64,000 nucleotides of DNA, taken from the NCBI RefSeq assembly GCF_000816185.1, contig NZ_CP007770.1, forward strand, positions 558,001 through 622,000. The letters are read 5' to 3'. Positions 49,504 to 58,419 of the stretch are shown piece after piece. Below the pieces are notes generated by a model that saw nothing but the letters and a program-made list of their open reading frames with translations, did no database searches and had not been told where the DNA came from. Origin of the DNA: Campylobacter insulaenigrae NCTC 12927. GTDB taxonomy: Bacteria; Campylobacterota; Campylobacteria; Campylobacterales; Campylobacteraceae. Made by a program: the position numbers and the translations under genes. Each line of letters begins with the position of its first letter. Position 1 is the first letter of the stretch.

Positions 49504-49984
49504 AAATTTAATTAAAAATAGATTTGATTTATCTTATGTATTTTTTTATTTTTCATTGATATTTTATCAAATGCTTTCTTCTGTATATTATTGGTTCCCA
49601 CCTTTATTTGGTGTATTTTTTTGTTATATGATTATACTTTTAAAAGAAAAAGAAAAGACGTTAAATTCACTTGATTTTAGATGGTATTTTTCTCTATTTT
49701 ATATCTTGTTAATTGATATTATTCATGGTTTTTATATTTTTAGTTCATGGATAGCTTTTTTTGTTTTTTATCATGTATTTGTTGATTGGTTTCAAAGCAA
49801 ATTAAAATTAGGTCGTTATTTATTGGTAATTTTTACATTATGCGCATATCTTTTCTTGTATGTGCTTGATGTTTTCTTAGCGTATTTAGATAATCAGCAA
49901 ATTCTCTCATTTGGTTTTGAATATGTATGGTTTTTTGTTTTAGAAGCTTTAGTTTCTTTTGTTATTTTTAAAGGAAAAATTTAA
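49493..49984 (+). CDS. MreD-like integral membrane protein
   Basis: A 163-residue, strongly hydrophobic protein with about five membrane segments and no catalytic motif. It sits directly before the PBP2 gene, with adjoining stop and start, which is the place of mreD in rod-shape operons (mreBCD-mrdA). In Campylobacter mreB and mreC are elsewhere. The assignment to MreD is contextual and sequence identity is not evident by eye. ATG 49493 lies in the engB tail after AGGG. Confidence 0.55.
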   Translation: MRSKNLIKNRFDLSYVFFYFSLIFYQMLSSVYYWFPPLFGVFFCYMIILLKEKEKTLNSLDFRWYFSLFYILLIDIIHGFYIFSSWIAFFVFYHVFVDWFQSKLKLGRYLLVIFTLCAYLFLYVLDVFLAYLDNQQILSFGFEYVWFFVLEALVSFVIFKGKI

Positions 49985-51805
49985 ATGCGTTTGCGTTTGG
50001 TGATGATATTTATAGCTTGTTTTTTTACGCTTTTGCTTTCAAGAGTTTATTATATTAGTATAAAGTCAAATGTTTATTATGATGAAATTGCTAAGCAAAA
50101 TGCTATAAAAACATTACCATTGGCACCTGATAGAGGTCAAATTTTAGATACAAAAGGAAGACCTTTAGCGGTTAATAAATTAGGTTTTTCTGTTTCTATA
50201 AAGCCATACTTATATATTAAAAAGCAAAATAGAGAACTTTTAGATAAAGAATTACAAGTCATTGTAGATACTTTCCCAGATCAAAATTTTACTAAACTTA
50301 AAAAAAATTATATAAAAGTAGATTCTTATTATAATCAAGATTATATAGAAATCATTCCTTTTATAGGATATGATGATATGATTAAGCATTTTACGAAATT
50401 AAATTTGCGTGAAAATATACAAATTAAATCTACAACACAAAGATTTTATCCTTATGAATCTTTAGCAAGCCATGTAATAGGTTATGTCGGCAAAGCCAAT
50501 TTAAACGATATGAATGAAAATGAAATAGCAAGATTAACTAGTTATGCTGGTAGAAGTGGTATCGAGCGCTATTACAATGACATTTTACAAGGTGTTAAAG
50601 GGGAAAAGGTTAGCAAGGTTAATGCTTTAAATAAAGAAATTGAAGAGCTTTCTTATAAGAAGCCTAGCTCTAGTAATATTGTCTTGAGTATTGATTTAGA
50701 TTTACAAGAATATTTAGCCCAAATTTTTGAAGGTTTATCTGGTGCTGCAATAGTTATGGATGTAAAAACAGGATCTGTGTTAGCAGCTGGTAGTTTTCCT
50801 GAATATGATTTAAATCCTTTTGTTGTGGGCATTACTCAAGAAGAATGGAGTAAGTTGTCTAATGATTTAAATCATCCTTTTACAAATAAACTTATCAATG
50901 GTCTTTATCCTCCAGGGTCTGTTGTAAAGATGGGTACAGCTTTAGCTTTTTTAAATAGTCAAAAAATTAATGAACATCAAAAATTTTTGTGTGATAATAA
51001 TTTTGAATTAGGTGGTAGAAAATTTAGATGTTGGAAACCTACGGGTCATGGATATATCGATATGAACGGAGCTATTAGAGAAAGTTGTGATGTCTATTTT
51101 TACAAAGGTGCTCTTGAAGTTGGAATAGATTTTATTAGTGCAACTTTTGAAAGAATGGGTTTTGGAACAAAAACAGGTATAGATTTACCAAATGAATTTA
51201 TAGGTACGGTGCCAAGTAAATTATGGAAACAACAAAAATACAATCAGCCTTGGTATCAAGGTGAAACATTAAATACAAGCATAGGTCAAGGAGATTTTTT
51301 AGCAACTCCTATGCAAGTAGCTAAATTTACAGCTATGATAGCTACTTCAAAATCTGTAACTCCACATTTTCTAAAGAGCATAGATGATAATACAACTAAA
51401 ATTATTTTTGATAATAACGAAAGTGTTTTTAGTACTTTTGAACTTGCGAAATTACCTCTTTTAAGGCGTTCTATGTATGAGGTTGCTAATGAGGAAGGTG
51501 GAACAACATCAAGATATTTAAAAAAATCTCCAGTTACCATAGCAGCTAAAACGGGAACTGCTCAAGTGATTGGAATTTCACAAAGTGAAAAAAAACGTAT
51601 TAAGGAAGAGGAATTAGAATATTTTTTTAGATCTCATGCTTGGATTACTTCTTATGCTCCTTATGAAAAACCACAATATGTGGTAGTTGTTTTAATTGAA
51701 CATGGTAAGAGTGGTAGCAGTACAGGCGGTCCTATGCTTTTAAAAATTTACCAAAAACTTATCGAGTTAGGTTATATAGATAAAAAGTATGTAAAATCAA
51801 CTTAA
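49985..51805 (+). CDS. mrdA: penicillin-binding protein 2 (elongation transpeptidase)
   Basis: A class B PBP of 606 residues that crosslinks peptidoglycan during lateral growth. It has one N-terminal membrane anchor, a dimerisation domain starting at A-P-D-R-G-Q-I-L-D-T-K-G-R, and a transpeptidase domain with nucleophile Ser-312 in G-S-V-V-K, S-C-D as the SxN equivalent and K-T-G at 522-524. The anchor and D-R-G-x-I-x-D box match PBP2 rather than FtsI. It is convergent with queA, overlapping four bases. Confidence 0.94.
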   Translation: MRLRLVMIFIACFFTLLLSRVYYISIKSNVYYDEIAKQNAIKTLPLAPDRGQILDTKGRPLAVNKLGFSVSIKPYLYIKKQNRELLDKELQVIVDTFPDQNFTKLKKNYIKVDSYYNQDYIEIIPFIGYDDMIKHFTKLNLRENIQIKSTTQRFYPYESLASHVIGYVGKANLNDMNENEIARLTSYAGRSGIERYYNDILQGVKGEKVSKVNALNKEIEELSYKKPSSSNIVLSIDLDLQEYLAQIFEGLSGAAIVMDVKTGSVLAAGSFPEYDLNPFVVGITQEEWSKLSNDLNHPFTNKLINGLYPPGSVVKMGTALAFLNSQKINEHQKFLCDNNFELGGRKFRCWKPTGHGYIDMNGAIRESCDVYFYKGALEVGIDFISATFERMGFGTKTGIDLPNEFIGTVPSKLWKQQKYNQPWYQGETLNTSIGQGDFLATPMQVAKFTAMIATSKSVTPHFLKSIDDNTTKIIFDNNESVFSTFELAKLPLLRRSMYEVANEEGGTTSRYLKKSPVTIAAKTGTAQVIGISQSEKKRIKEEELEYFFRSHAWITSYAPYEKPQYVVVVLIEHGKSGSSTGGPMLLKIYQKLIELGYIDKKYVKST

Positions 51806-52821
51806 ATGATTAACATGCCATCACCATAGGAATAAAAACGATATTTTTTATCTATAGCTTCTTGATAAATTTCAAGCGTTGTTTTTCTTCCTATGAAAGA
51901 TGCCACTAGCATTATAAGAGTTGATTTTGGTAAATGAAAATTAGTAAGAAGGTAATCAACTCTTTGTATTTTATTTTGTGGATGTAAAAATAAGTCACAA
52001 AATCCCTCATTTTTTTTGGTTCTTATGTAATATTCTATACATCTAGTAACTGTAGTTCCTATGGCTAATAATTTTTCTTTTGAATTAATCAAATTACAGG
52101 TATTTTTATCAATATGAAAATATTCTGAATGCATTTTATGAGCTCTTAAATCTTGACACTCTACACTTTTAAAAGTTCCTGCACCAACATGTAAAGTGGT
52201 AGTGTAAATATCATGTTTTTTTCTAAGATTTTGTATCATTTCTTCGCTAAAATGTAAGCTTGCAGTTGGTGCAGCAACCGCACCTTCTTTTTTTGCAAAG
52301 ATACTTTGATAATTTATTATATCACTATCTTGGTCAGCTCTTTTTATATAAGGAGGTAAAGGAATATGTCCAATGCAGTCTAAAATACTAAAAACTTGAT
52401 GATGCTTGAGTTTAATATTTTTGGAAAAAAATTCTACAATTCTTGTGCCATCATCATTTAATTTTAATACCTTAGCTTTTAAATTTTCTTTAAAATATAG
52501 TTCTTGATTTTCTTTAACTTTGCCTTTTATTTGTACTGCAAAAGTATCATTTTTAAAAGGATTATTAATAAAAAGTTCTATTTTACTCCCCGTTTCTTTT
52601 TGACCATAAATTCTTGCTTTAATGACTTTAGTATCATTAAAAACTATAGCACAAGGTGGTAAGATGGAGGCTAAATCTTTAAAGTGTAAATGTAAAATTT
52701 CATTTTTTTTTCTAATATAAACTAAAAGTCTTGCATTTTCCTTGGGTAAAATAGGAAAGTTTGCTATTAACTCATTTGGTAGAGTGTAGTCGTAATTAGA
52801 AAGTAAAAAATCTTCACTCAT
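51802..52821 (-). CDS. queA: S-adenosylmethionine:tRNA ribosyltransferase-isomerase
   Basis: QueA transfers the ribosyl part of SAM onto preQ1 in tRNA to give epoxyqueuosine. The 339 residues contain the family start (Y-D-Y-T-L-P-N-E-L-I-A), F-N-D-T-K-V-I-K-A-R, P-L-P-P-Y-I-K-R, T-A-S-L-H-F and H-V-G-A-G-T-F-K. Two ATGs (52827 and 52821) lie in the tatC tail; I list the inner one, and the other would add two residues. It follows tatC with an overlap. Confidence 0.94.
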   Translation of the reverse strand: MSEDFLLSNYDYTLPNELIANFPILPKENARLLVYIRKKNEILHLHFKDLASILPPCAIVFNDTKVIKARIYGQKETGSKIELFINNPFKNDTFAVQIKGKVKENQELYFKENLKAKVLKLNDDGTRIVEFFSKNIKLKHHQVFSILDCIGHIPLPPYIKRADQDSDIINYQSIFAKKEGAVAAPTASLHFSEEMIQNLRKKHDIYTTTLHVGAGTFKSVECQDLRAHKMHSEYFHIDKNTCNLINSKEKLLAIGTTVTRCIEYYIRTKKNEGFCDLFLHPQNKIQRVDYLLTNFHLPKSTLIMLVASFIGRKTTLEIYQEAIDKKYRFYSYGDGMLII

Positions 52822-53548
52822 TAGCATCTTTTTTACTAGGATTTACTTTTTTAGCTATATAAATTGAAATTCCATAAAGTCCACATAGAGGAAGAGCCAT
52901 TAAAAATTGTGAGATAATATCTGGTGGTGTCATCATAGCAGCAAAAACAAAGATGATTAAAACTGAAACTCGAAAGTGTTTTTTTAAAAATGTATCATCA
53001 ATTAGTCCAAGTTTTGCAAAGAAAAAGGTAATTACAGGCATTTCAAAAGCTAAGCCAAAAGCAATAATTAGTTTTGTAAAAAAACCAACATATAAACCAA
53101 TACTGATTAAAGGTTTGAAGTCTTGAGTTTGTACGCCAAAATCAATTAAAAATTTAAATGCTAAAGGTATGACTATGTAATAACAAAACAAAGCACCTAA
53201 TGCAAACATAATACTAGCAAAACTCACAAAAGGGATAACTAATTTTTTTTCATTATCATAAAGTCCAGGTGCTACAAATTTCCAAAATTGCCAAAAAATT
53301 ACTGGTAGAGAAATTAAGAAAGCTGTAAAAAAAGAAACCTTCATTGCTGTAAACAAAGGTTCTTGAAGCTCAACGAAGGTCATTTGTTTAGAAATCTCTG
53401 GCAATACAGCTTCAACTGGGGCTTTTAATATGTTTATAATGTACTCATTAAATGCAAAGCATGCAAAAAACATTACCATTACACATGCTACACTGATAAA
53501 TAATCTTTTTCTAAGTTCTGTTAAATGAGGTTTTAATTCTTCAAACAT
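52814..53548 (-). CDS. tatC: Sec-independent protein translocase TatC
   Basis: The 244-residue membrane core of the twin-arginine system, which exports folded proteins. It has six membrane segments and the family features H-L-T-E-L-R-K-R near the N-terminus, an E in the first periplasmic loop region (F-V-E-L-Q-E-P-L-F) and F-G-L-A-F-E-M-P-V. It follows tatB by 26 bases. tatA is not in the window, as is usual in Campylobacter. Confidence 0.97.
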   Translation of the reverse strand: MFEELKPHLTELRKRLFISVACVMVMFFACFAFNEYIINILKAPVEAVLPEISKQMTFVELQEPLFTAMKVSFFTAFLISLPVIFWQFWKFVAPGLYDNEKKLVIPFVSFASIMFALGALFCYYIVIPLAFKFLIDFGVQTQDFKPLISIGLYVGFFTKLIIAFGLAFEMPVITFFFAKLGLIDDTFLKKHFRVSVLIIFVFAAMMTPPDIISQFLMALPLCGLYGISIYIAKKVNPSKKDANE

Positions 53549-53574
53549 TTTTAACTTTCTGATTTTTGAATATC

Positions 53575-53904
53575 TTATCTTGTTTTTTCATCTAAATTAT
53601 TTGTTTGCTTATCGATTTCTTTTGTATTATTTAAAATATCTTCTTTGAGTTGATCAAATTCTTCGAAACTTAATTTTTTTCTAATATTTTCATTAGCACT
53701 AGAAAATTCGTCTTTGTATTTTTGTGTTTCTTCTTTTAATTCTGCTATTTTTAATTCTTTATTTATATTTGCTTTTGCTTCATCTATATTGCTTTTTAAT
53801 GCCTTTAAAATTCTTGCTATCTCAACTATAGTTGATGGTAGTTTGTCTGGTCCAAGCACTAAAATAGCTACAACTAAAATAACTATAATTTCACCAAAGC
53901 TCAT
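53575..53904 (-). CDS. tatB: Sec-independent protein translocase TatB
   Basis: A 109-residue protein with one N-terminal membrane helix (S-F-G-E-I-I-V-I-L-V-V-A-I-L), the hinge L-G-P-D-K-L-P and a long amphipathic, charged C-terminal helix. The Glu at residue 4-5 and the length separate TatB from the shorter TatA. It binds signal peptides together with TatC. It is the first gene of tatB-tatC-queA and faces the arsP promoter region. Confidence 0.92.
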   Translation of the reverse strand: MSFGEIIVILVVAILVLGPDKLPSTIVEIARILKALKSNIDEAKANINKELKIAELKEETQKYKDEFSSANENIRKKLSFEEFDQLKEDILNNTKEIDKQTNNLDEKTR

Positions 53905-53982
53905 AGTTAATTCTCTTTCTGTAATAAAATATCTATTCCATTTTACAAAAAATTACTTAAAAAAAATATTACTTATTATTAC

Positions 53983-54022
53983 ATTAATATATTTATATAT
54001 ATTGATATATTAATATATTTAT
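53983..54022. promoter_or_regulatory. repeat structure upstream of arsP, candidate ArsR operator
   Basis: The 14-base sequence ATTAATATATTTAT occurs twice (53983-53996 and 54009-54022). ATTAATATAT (53983-53992) also pairs as an inverted repeat with ATATATTAAT (54005-54014), and ATATATTAATATAT at 54005-54018 is a perfect palindrome. ArsR-family repressors bind such dyads, and this sits 35 bases before arsP. AT-richness makes chance dyads common, so the call is moderate. The rest of the 153-base tatB-arsP gap shows nothing else clear. Confidence 0.5.
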
Positions 54023-54057
54023 GATAAAGTGACTAAAAAATAATATTAGGATAAAAA

Positions 54058-55011
54058 ATGATTTCTGAAAAAATAGTTATGATTTTAAAAGATTTTTTAG
54101 TTTCTTTTGGTGAAATTTCTATTTTATTTTTACTTATAAATATGTTAATTTCCTTTATAAATGAGCGTTATGCTAAATTTTTTAATGAACATTTGAAAAA
54201 AGATTCTTTCTCAAGTTATATAAAGGCTATAGTATTAGGTACTTTAACTCCTTTTTGTTCATGCTCTAGTATTCCTCTTTTAAATGCTTTTTTAAAAAAT
54301 GGAGTTCCGCTTGGGGTATGTATTTCTTATTTAATTACCTCGCCTTTGATTAACCCTATTATTATTATGGTATTTATATTTAGCTTCGGTTTTAAAATTA
54401 CTTTGTTTTATCTTGGATTTTTATTTGTTATTATTTTATCTTTTGCATTTTTGATTTCTAGAATCGATACTCATATATTTTTTAATAGAGATTTTATAAC
54501 TGATAGTTTGGAAAAATCACAAACTTGCTGTTTTAATAACAATTTATCTAAGCATACTTGTTGTTCCAAAAATGACACAAATTTCATAGAAAAAAAACAG
54601 TATAGACATCAATTCAAAAAAGTATTTTTACAAAGTTTTAAAGAATATATTAAAATTTTACCTTATATTACAGTTGGAATGGCAATTGGAGCTTTAATTT
54701 ATGGGTTGTTTCCTCAAAATTTTTTTGAAAATTATCTAAAAGATTATAGTGTTTTAGGAGTGTTTATTGCTGCTTTTATCGGTGTTTTACTTTATATGAA
54801 TTGTACTAGTTTAATACCTGTTGCTTTAGCTTTAAGTGCTACTGGGGTTCCTTTAGGTATAATGATGAGTTTTTTAATAGCTGGAGCTGGTTGTTCTTTG
54901 CCTGAATTAATTTTATTAAAAAGAATTTTTAAATTTAATTTTTTAATTTTATTTGCTAGTGTTATTGTATTTATAGCGATTGGTTTTGGAATTTTAATGT
55001 TTTTTATATGA
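54058..55011 (+). CDS. arsP: ArsP-type permease (organoarsenical efflux, DUF318)
   Basis: A 317-residue permease with eight or so membrane segments in two halves. The T-P-F-C-S-C-S-S motif (Cys-67 and Cys-69) is the hallmark of the DUF318 permease family, to which C. jejuni ArsP, an exporter of trivalent methylated and aromatic arsenicals, belongs. The second half repeats it weakly (L-Y-M-N-C-T-S, A-G-A-G-C-S-L-P). The cytoplasmic loop holds two Cys-Cys pairs (157-158 and 168-169) that could bind thiophilic metal. An ArsR gene follows at 14 bases. Related permeases of this family are annotated as Cu/Zn exporters, so the substrate is inferred from arsR. Confidence 0.82.
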   Translation: MISEKIVMILKDFLVSFGEISILFLLINMLISFINERYAKFFNEHLKKDSFSSYIKAIVLGTLTPFCSCSSIPLLNAFLKNGVPLGVCISYLITSPLINPIIIMVFIFSFGFKITLFYLGFLFVIILSFAFLISRIDTHIFFNRDFITDSLEKSQTCCFNNNLSKHTCCSKNDTNFIEKKQYRHQFKKVFLQSFKEYIKILPYITVGMAIGALIYGLFPQNFFENYLKDYSVLGVFIAAFIGVLLYMNCTSLIPVALALSATGVPLGIMMSFLIAGAGCSLPELILLKRIFKFNFLILFASVIVFIAIGFGILMFFI

Positions 55012-55024
55012 AAAGGTTTTTTAA

Positions 55025-55345
55025 ATGCAAAATTTTTTAAAAATAACAAGTGCAATTAATGATGAAAGCAGAATTTTAATTTTGGCTTTTTTACAAGAGA
55101 ATGGAAAACTTTGTGTGTGTGATTTGCAAAATTCTTTAAATATGAGTCAATCAAGACTTTCAAGACATTTAAAAATTTTAAAAGAAGCTGGTTTTTTGGA
55201 TGTTGATAGACAAGGAGTTTGGGCCTATTATAAAATTAAAGAGAATTTAAATCTTTTTTGCCAAGACACGCTAAAAAATATCCATCATCTTTCGCTAAAT
55301 CTTCCTCAGTTTCGTAAAGTATCTTGCCCATGTCCTAAGGAATAG
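55025..55345 (+). CDS. arsR: ArsR-family transcriptional repressor
   Basis: A 106-residue winged-helix protein. The recognition helix region is S-Q-S-R-L-S-R-H-L-K-I-L-K-E-A-G. The arsenic-binding motif is K-L-C-V-C-D-L with Cys-30 and Cys-32, close to the E-L-C-V-C-D-L of classical ArsR sensors; two more Cys lie in the C-terminal C-P-C-P. As(III) binding is expected to release it from the operator before arsP, which lies immediately upstream in the same transcript, giving autoregulation. It is followed by a bidirectional hairpin shared with chuZ. Confidence 0.9.
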   Translation: MQNFLKITSAINDESRILILAFLQENGKLCVCDLQNSLNMSQSRLSRHLKILKEAGFLDVDRQGVWAYYKIKENLNLFCQDTLKNIHHLSLNLPQFRKVSCPCPKE

Positions 55346-55350
55346 TAAAA

Positions 55351-55368
55351 AGATAGCAAAAGCTATCT
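55351..55368. terminator. bidirectional terminator between arsR and chuZ
   Basis: A seven-base stem (AGATAGC with GCTATCT) around an AAAA loop. On the plus strand it is followed after a few bases by a run of T; on the minus strand it is followed by TTTTT. It lies between the converging ends of arsR and chuZ. Confidence 0.75.
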
Positions 55369-55374
55369 AAAATA

Positions 55375-56127
55375 TTATTTTTTATGAGAAAATTTGTGAG
55401 GACGATTACCTTTGATATGAGTTATTTTTTCATTTTGAATATCATAAGCTTGACCAAATCCTTTAACAAAACGCCCATTATGGAAATCAAGTTTTATTAA
55501 ATGAAAATCTAGCATTGTTCTAATCATTTTAACGGCTTTATCTTCTTTAACTTGTTTTTCAAATTCATCATAATTTTTTTCAAATTCGTCATCACGTTCA
55601 AGAATATTTGCATGGACTCTATAGCGTAATCTTTTTCTTAGAATCACTGAACTTGCTTTACTTTCATCTTCTAAAAACATTATTTCAATATTATTTGGAT
55701 TAGATTTGATATTGTGATAATGCTCGCTTACTTCACTGATATAAATATAATTATTAGATTGTACTCTAAAAAATGGAGCATAAGAACAAGTAGTCTCTCC
55801 ATTGATTGTTAGCGTTGCTAAGATTACTGAATTATATTGTGAAATAAAATCATTGATTTCTTTTTCAATATCACTGGAATTATCTTCACTTTTTGCATTT
55901 AAGCAAAGCTCTATAATTATATCTTTTATAGTATCTTGATTTGCTTTTTTTGGAAAATTAATACGTAATAATTGATCGTCATTGTATAAAATATCTAATC
56001 CATCAAAGTCTACATTTTTTAATATAGCCTTTGATATATTGGCAGTGTGAGAGAATTTTTTACACAAATCTAGTAAATTTGATTGATGGTGAGAATTCAT
56101 GTGGTTTATAACGCTTTCAAAACTCAT
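55375..56127 (-). CDS. chuZ: HugZ/ChuZ-family haem oxygenase
   Basis: Degrades haem to release iron in the cytoplasm. The 250-residue protein has an N-terminal H-M-N-S-H-H segment with His-14, a pyridoxamine-oxidase-like split barrel (V-I-L-A-T-L-T-I-N-G, Y-A-P-F-F, I-Y-I-S-E-V-S-E-H-Y), and a basic C-terminal tail containing His-244. These two His match the positions I recall as haem contacts in C. jejuni ChuZ (14 and 245). The gene is divergent from chuA across a 172-base gap with two Fur-like boxes. It is intact although the receptor and permease beside it are broken. Confidence 0.9.
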   Translation of the reverse strand: MSFESVINHMNSHHQSNLLDLCKKFSHTANISKAILKNVDFDGLDILYNDDQLLRINFPKKANQDTIKDIIIELCLNAKSEDNSSDIEKEINDFISQYNSVILATLTINGETTCSYAPFFRVQSNNYIYISEVSEHYHNIKSNPNNIEIMFLEDESKASSVILRKRLRYRVHANILERDDEFEKNYDEFEKQVKEDKAVKMIRTMLDFHLIKLDFHNGRFVKGFGQAYDIQNEKITHIKGNRPHKFSHKK

Positions 56128-56152
56128 TATTATATATCCTTATCTTAAAAAT

Positions 56153-56176
56153 TTGATAAACAATATCAATTATCAA
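56153..56176. promoter_or_regulatory. candidate Fur box near chuZ
   Basis: An inverted repeat TTGATAA-N10-TTATCAA lies about 25 bases upstream of the chuZ start. It resembles the GATAAT-based Fur operator and is placed to cover the chuZ promoter. Inferred by motif only. Confidence 0.5.
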
Positions 56177-56255
56177 GTTAAATTTATCTTAAAGTATATA
56201 ATTTTATATTTTTTTAATTTATTTAAGAGTATATTTATCCTTTTTGATAATTTAA

Positions 56256-56270
56256 TGATATAAATTATCA
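56256..56270. promoter_or_regulatory. candidate Fur box (7-1-7) near chuA
   Basis: TGATATA-A-ATTATCA matches the 7-1-7 Fur consensus (TGATAAT-N-ATTATCA) at 12 of 14 positions, 30 bases before the chuA ATG. Further GATAAT and ATTATT stretches flank it at 56245-56280. Iron repression of chuA is known in Campylobacter. Confidence 0.6.
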
Positions 56271-56299
56271 TTATTATTAATGTGAATGAGGTATAAAAT

Positions 56300-58419
56300 A
56301 TGATTAATTCAAAAAAAAGTTGTTTCGATTTCTTTTTTTTACAGCTTTATTTTTAAGTAATATTATGGCAAATGTCAACCAAATGGATGAACAAACTGTT
56401 GATATAGGAGAAGTTGTTGTCTCTGCTAATGGATTTGAACAAGATGTTGATAAAAATTTGAGAAATGTTATAGTGATAGATGGTTCTTTGCTAGAAAAAA
56501 AAGGATTTAATTCCATAGAGCAAGCTTTAGAAAAAGTATCTGAAATTAATTTTGTTGATTTTGGATTAGGCCGTAATATAGATATGAGAGGTCAAGGAAA
56601 TAAGTCTAATATGGTCGTTAAAGTTATGGTAGATGGACGAGCTATCAATGTTTTGGATAATTCTCATGGAGTTACACATTTAAATATCGTTAATATTAAT
56701 AATGTGAGTCGTATAGAAATCATACCAGGGGGTGGATCCATTATTTATGGTAATGGTACAAGAGGAGGTGTTGTTAATATCATTACAAAAAAATCTAAAG
56801 AAGATTCTTTTTCTATAAATACGAAATCACAAAGTTATAAAAATGTTATAGATGGCACAAATTTTGGTTTTGATATTAATAAATTAATAAATGATAATGT
56901 TGTTTTAACACTTAATGCACAAGGGTTTGATAAAAATGGATTTCAAAGAGGGTATCAAGAAAGAGGTCATTATATCAACACTGGTGTTTTTGCTGATATT
57001 GATGAAAATAGTAATTTGTCGTTAAGTTATAATCATTTTAAAAGCACAGATGAAAGTAGTGGATATCTAACAAAAACTCAAATACAAAAAAATCCTAAAC
57101 AAAAAAGGCAGTGGTGAAAATATCACAAAAACTGACAGATCTGAATTAATCTTATTTTATAAATGATGCTTGGGAATTAAATTTAAGTACTTTTTGGCAA
57201 GATCAAAAAATTTTATATGCTAAAGATGTTATATCTATGAAAGGTATGACTGTTAAAGCATATCAAGACGGCAGTGGATTTAATGATAGTATTTTAGGAT
57301 TTAATTTTAAAGCAAAATATAATTATAGTGATGATTCTTATATAGTTGCAGGATATGATTTTTTAAATCATGATGCAAAACGCACAAGCTTATTAAAATA
57401 TAGTGTTCCACCAATAATTTTATATCATAATATGGAAACTATAATGGATATGAATAAACAAAGTCATTCTTGGTTTATTTTGAATTCTCATCAATTTAAT
57501 GATTTTTTTGTTTTATCTGGAGGTACTAGATATGAGTGGAATAGATATAGCACAAATAGAAGTTATAAAAATCAGATGCAAATGAATATGAAGCCACCAG
57601 GAACTACTATAAATACTTTAACTTTCTTTGATACTAAAAAATACAATGATAATATAGCTTTTGAAATCACACCAACATTTATATATTCTAATACAGGCTC
57701 AATGTATCTTAAGTATGAAAGAGGTTTTATATCTCCAAGTCCCGCTCAATTTGTTAGTAAAGATAATAAAGGTTAAATATTATTCTAGCAGGTTAGATCC
57801 TGAGGTATTTCATACTTTTGAAATAGGAATTAATGATATATTATGGGATTTTCATGCATTTAAATTTAGTATTTTTTATACCCAAAGCAAAGATGAAATT
57901 TCTTATCTTGGAAACCCACATTCTGCATCAGGATCTTGGTGGAAATATTATAATATAGATCAAACAAAACGCTTTGGAACTGAAGTGAATTTAAAACAAA
58001 AATTCTTTAATGATGCTTTAGTGTTTAAAGAAGGTATGACTTATATTGATGCTAGTATATCTAAGGGTGTTAATGATGGTTTGAGAATTCCTTATGTATC
58101 TAAAATTAATCTTTATGCTGGAGTTGATTATTATTGGAATTCAAATTTAAATTCTTTTATTGATTTAAATTATCATTCTAGAGCCAAAGATGGTGGTAAA
58201 GTTGATGATAATACAGGAAAAATAACTCAAAATAATTGGATAAAAGATTATATGTTAATAGATCTTGGTTCTAGTTATGTTTATAAAAATTTACAAATTT
58301 CAGCCGGAATACGAAATTTATTTGATAAAAAATATTATACCTATCAAGATAGTGTTAATGATCAATACTTACCAGGTATTGGAAGAAATTACTATACTGA
58401 GTTTAAGTATGTGTTTTAA
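56300..58419 (+). pseudogene. chuA: chuA, TonB-dependent haem receptor, frameshifted
   Basis: The pieces together encode a full TonB-dependent receptor: a signal segment, a plug domain (V-V-V-S-A-N-G-F, I-I-P-G-G-G-S-I-I-Y-G-N-G), barrel strands and a proper C-terminus ending in Phe. Four indels must be assumed to read it. The A tract at 56311-56318 has eight A, and nine would join the ATG at 56300 (behind GAGG) to the rest. One extra base lies in the A run 57101-57106, one near 57149 and one near 57774. The three open segments are about 56320-57117, 57159-57776 and 57777-58419. By context it is the chuZABCD receptor gene. With these changes no full receptor can be made. Confidence 0.88.
56311..56318 (+). 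repeat. A8 homopolymer right after the chuA start codon
   Basis: Eight A follow ATGATTAATTC. With nine the frame would give M-I-N-S-K-K-K-L-F-R-F-L-F-F, a good signal peptide. A T8 run follows at 56333-56340. Such tracts slip readily, so this site may switch, or may be the first lesion. Confidence 0.75.

Noticed and set aside
53714-54013. Plus-strand open frame across tatB and the arsP promoter region
   Set aside because: It is antisense to tatB and ends in the AT repeat region; no family resemblance.
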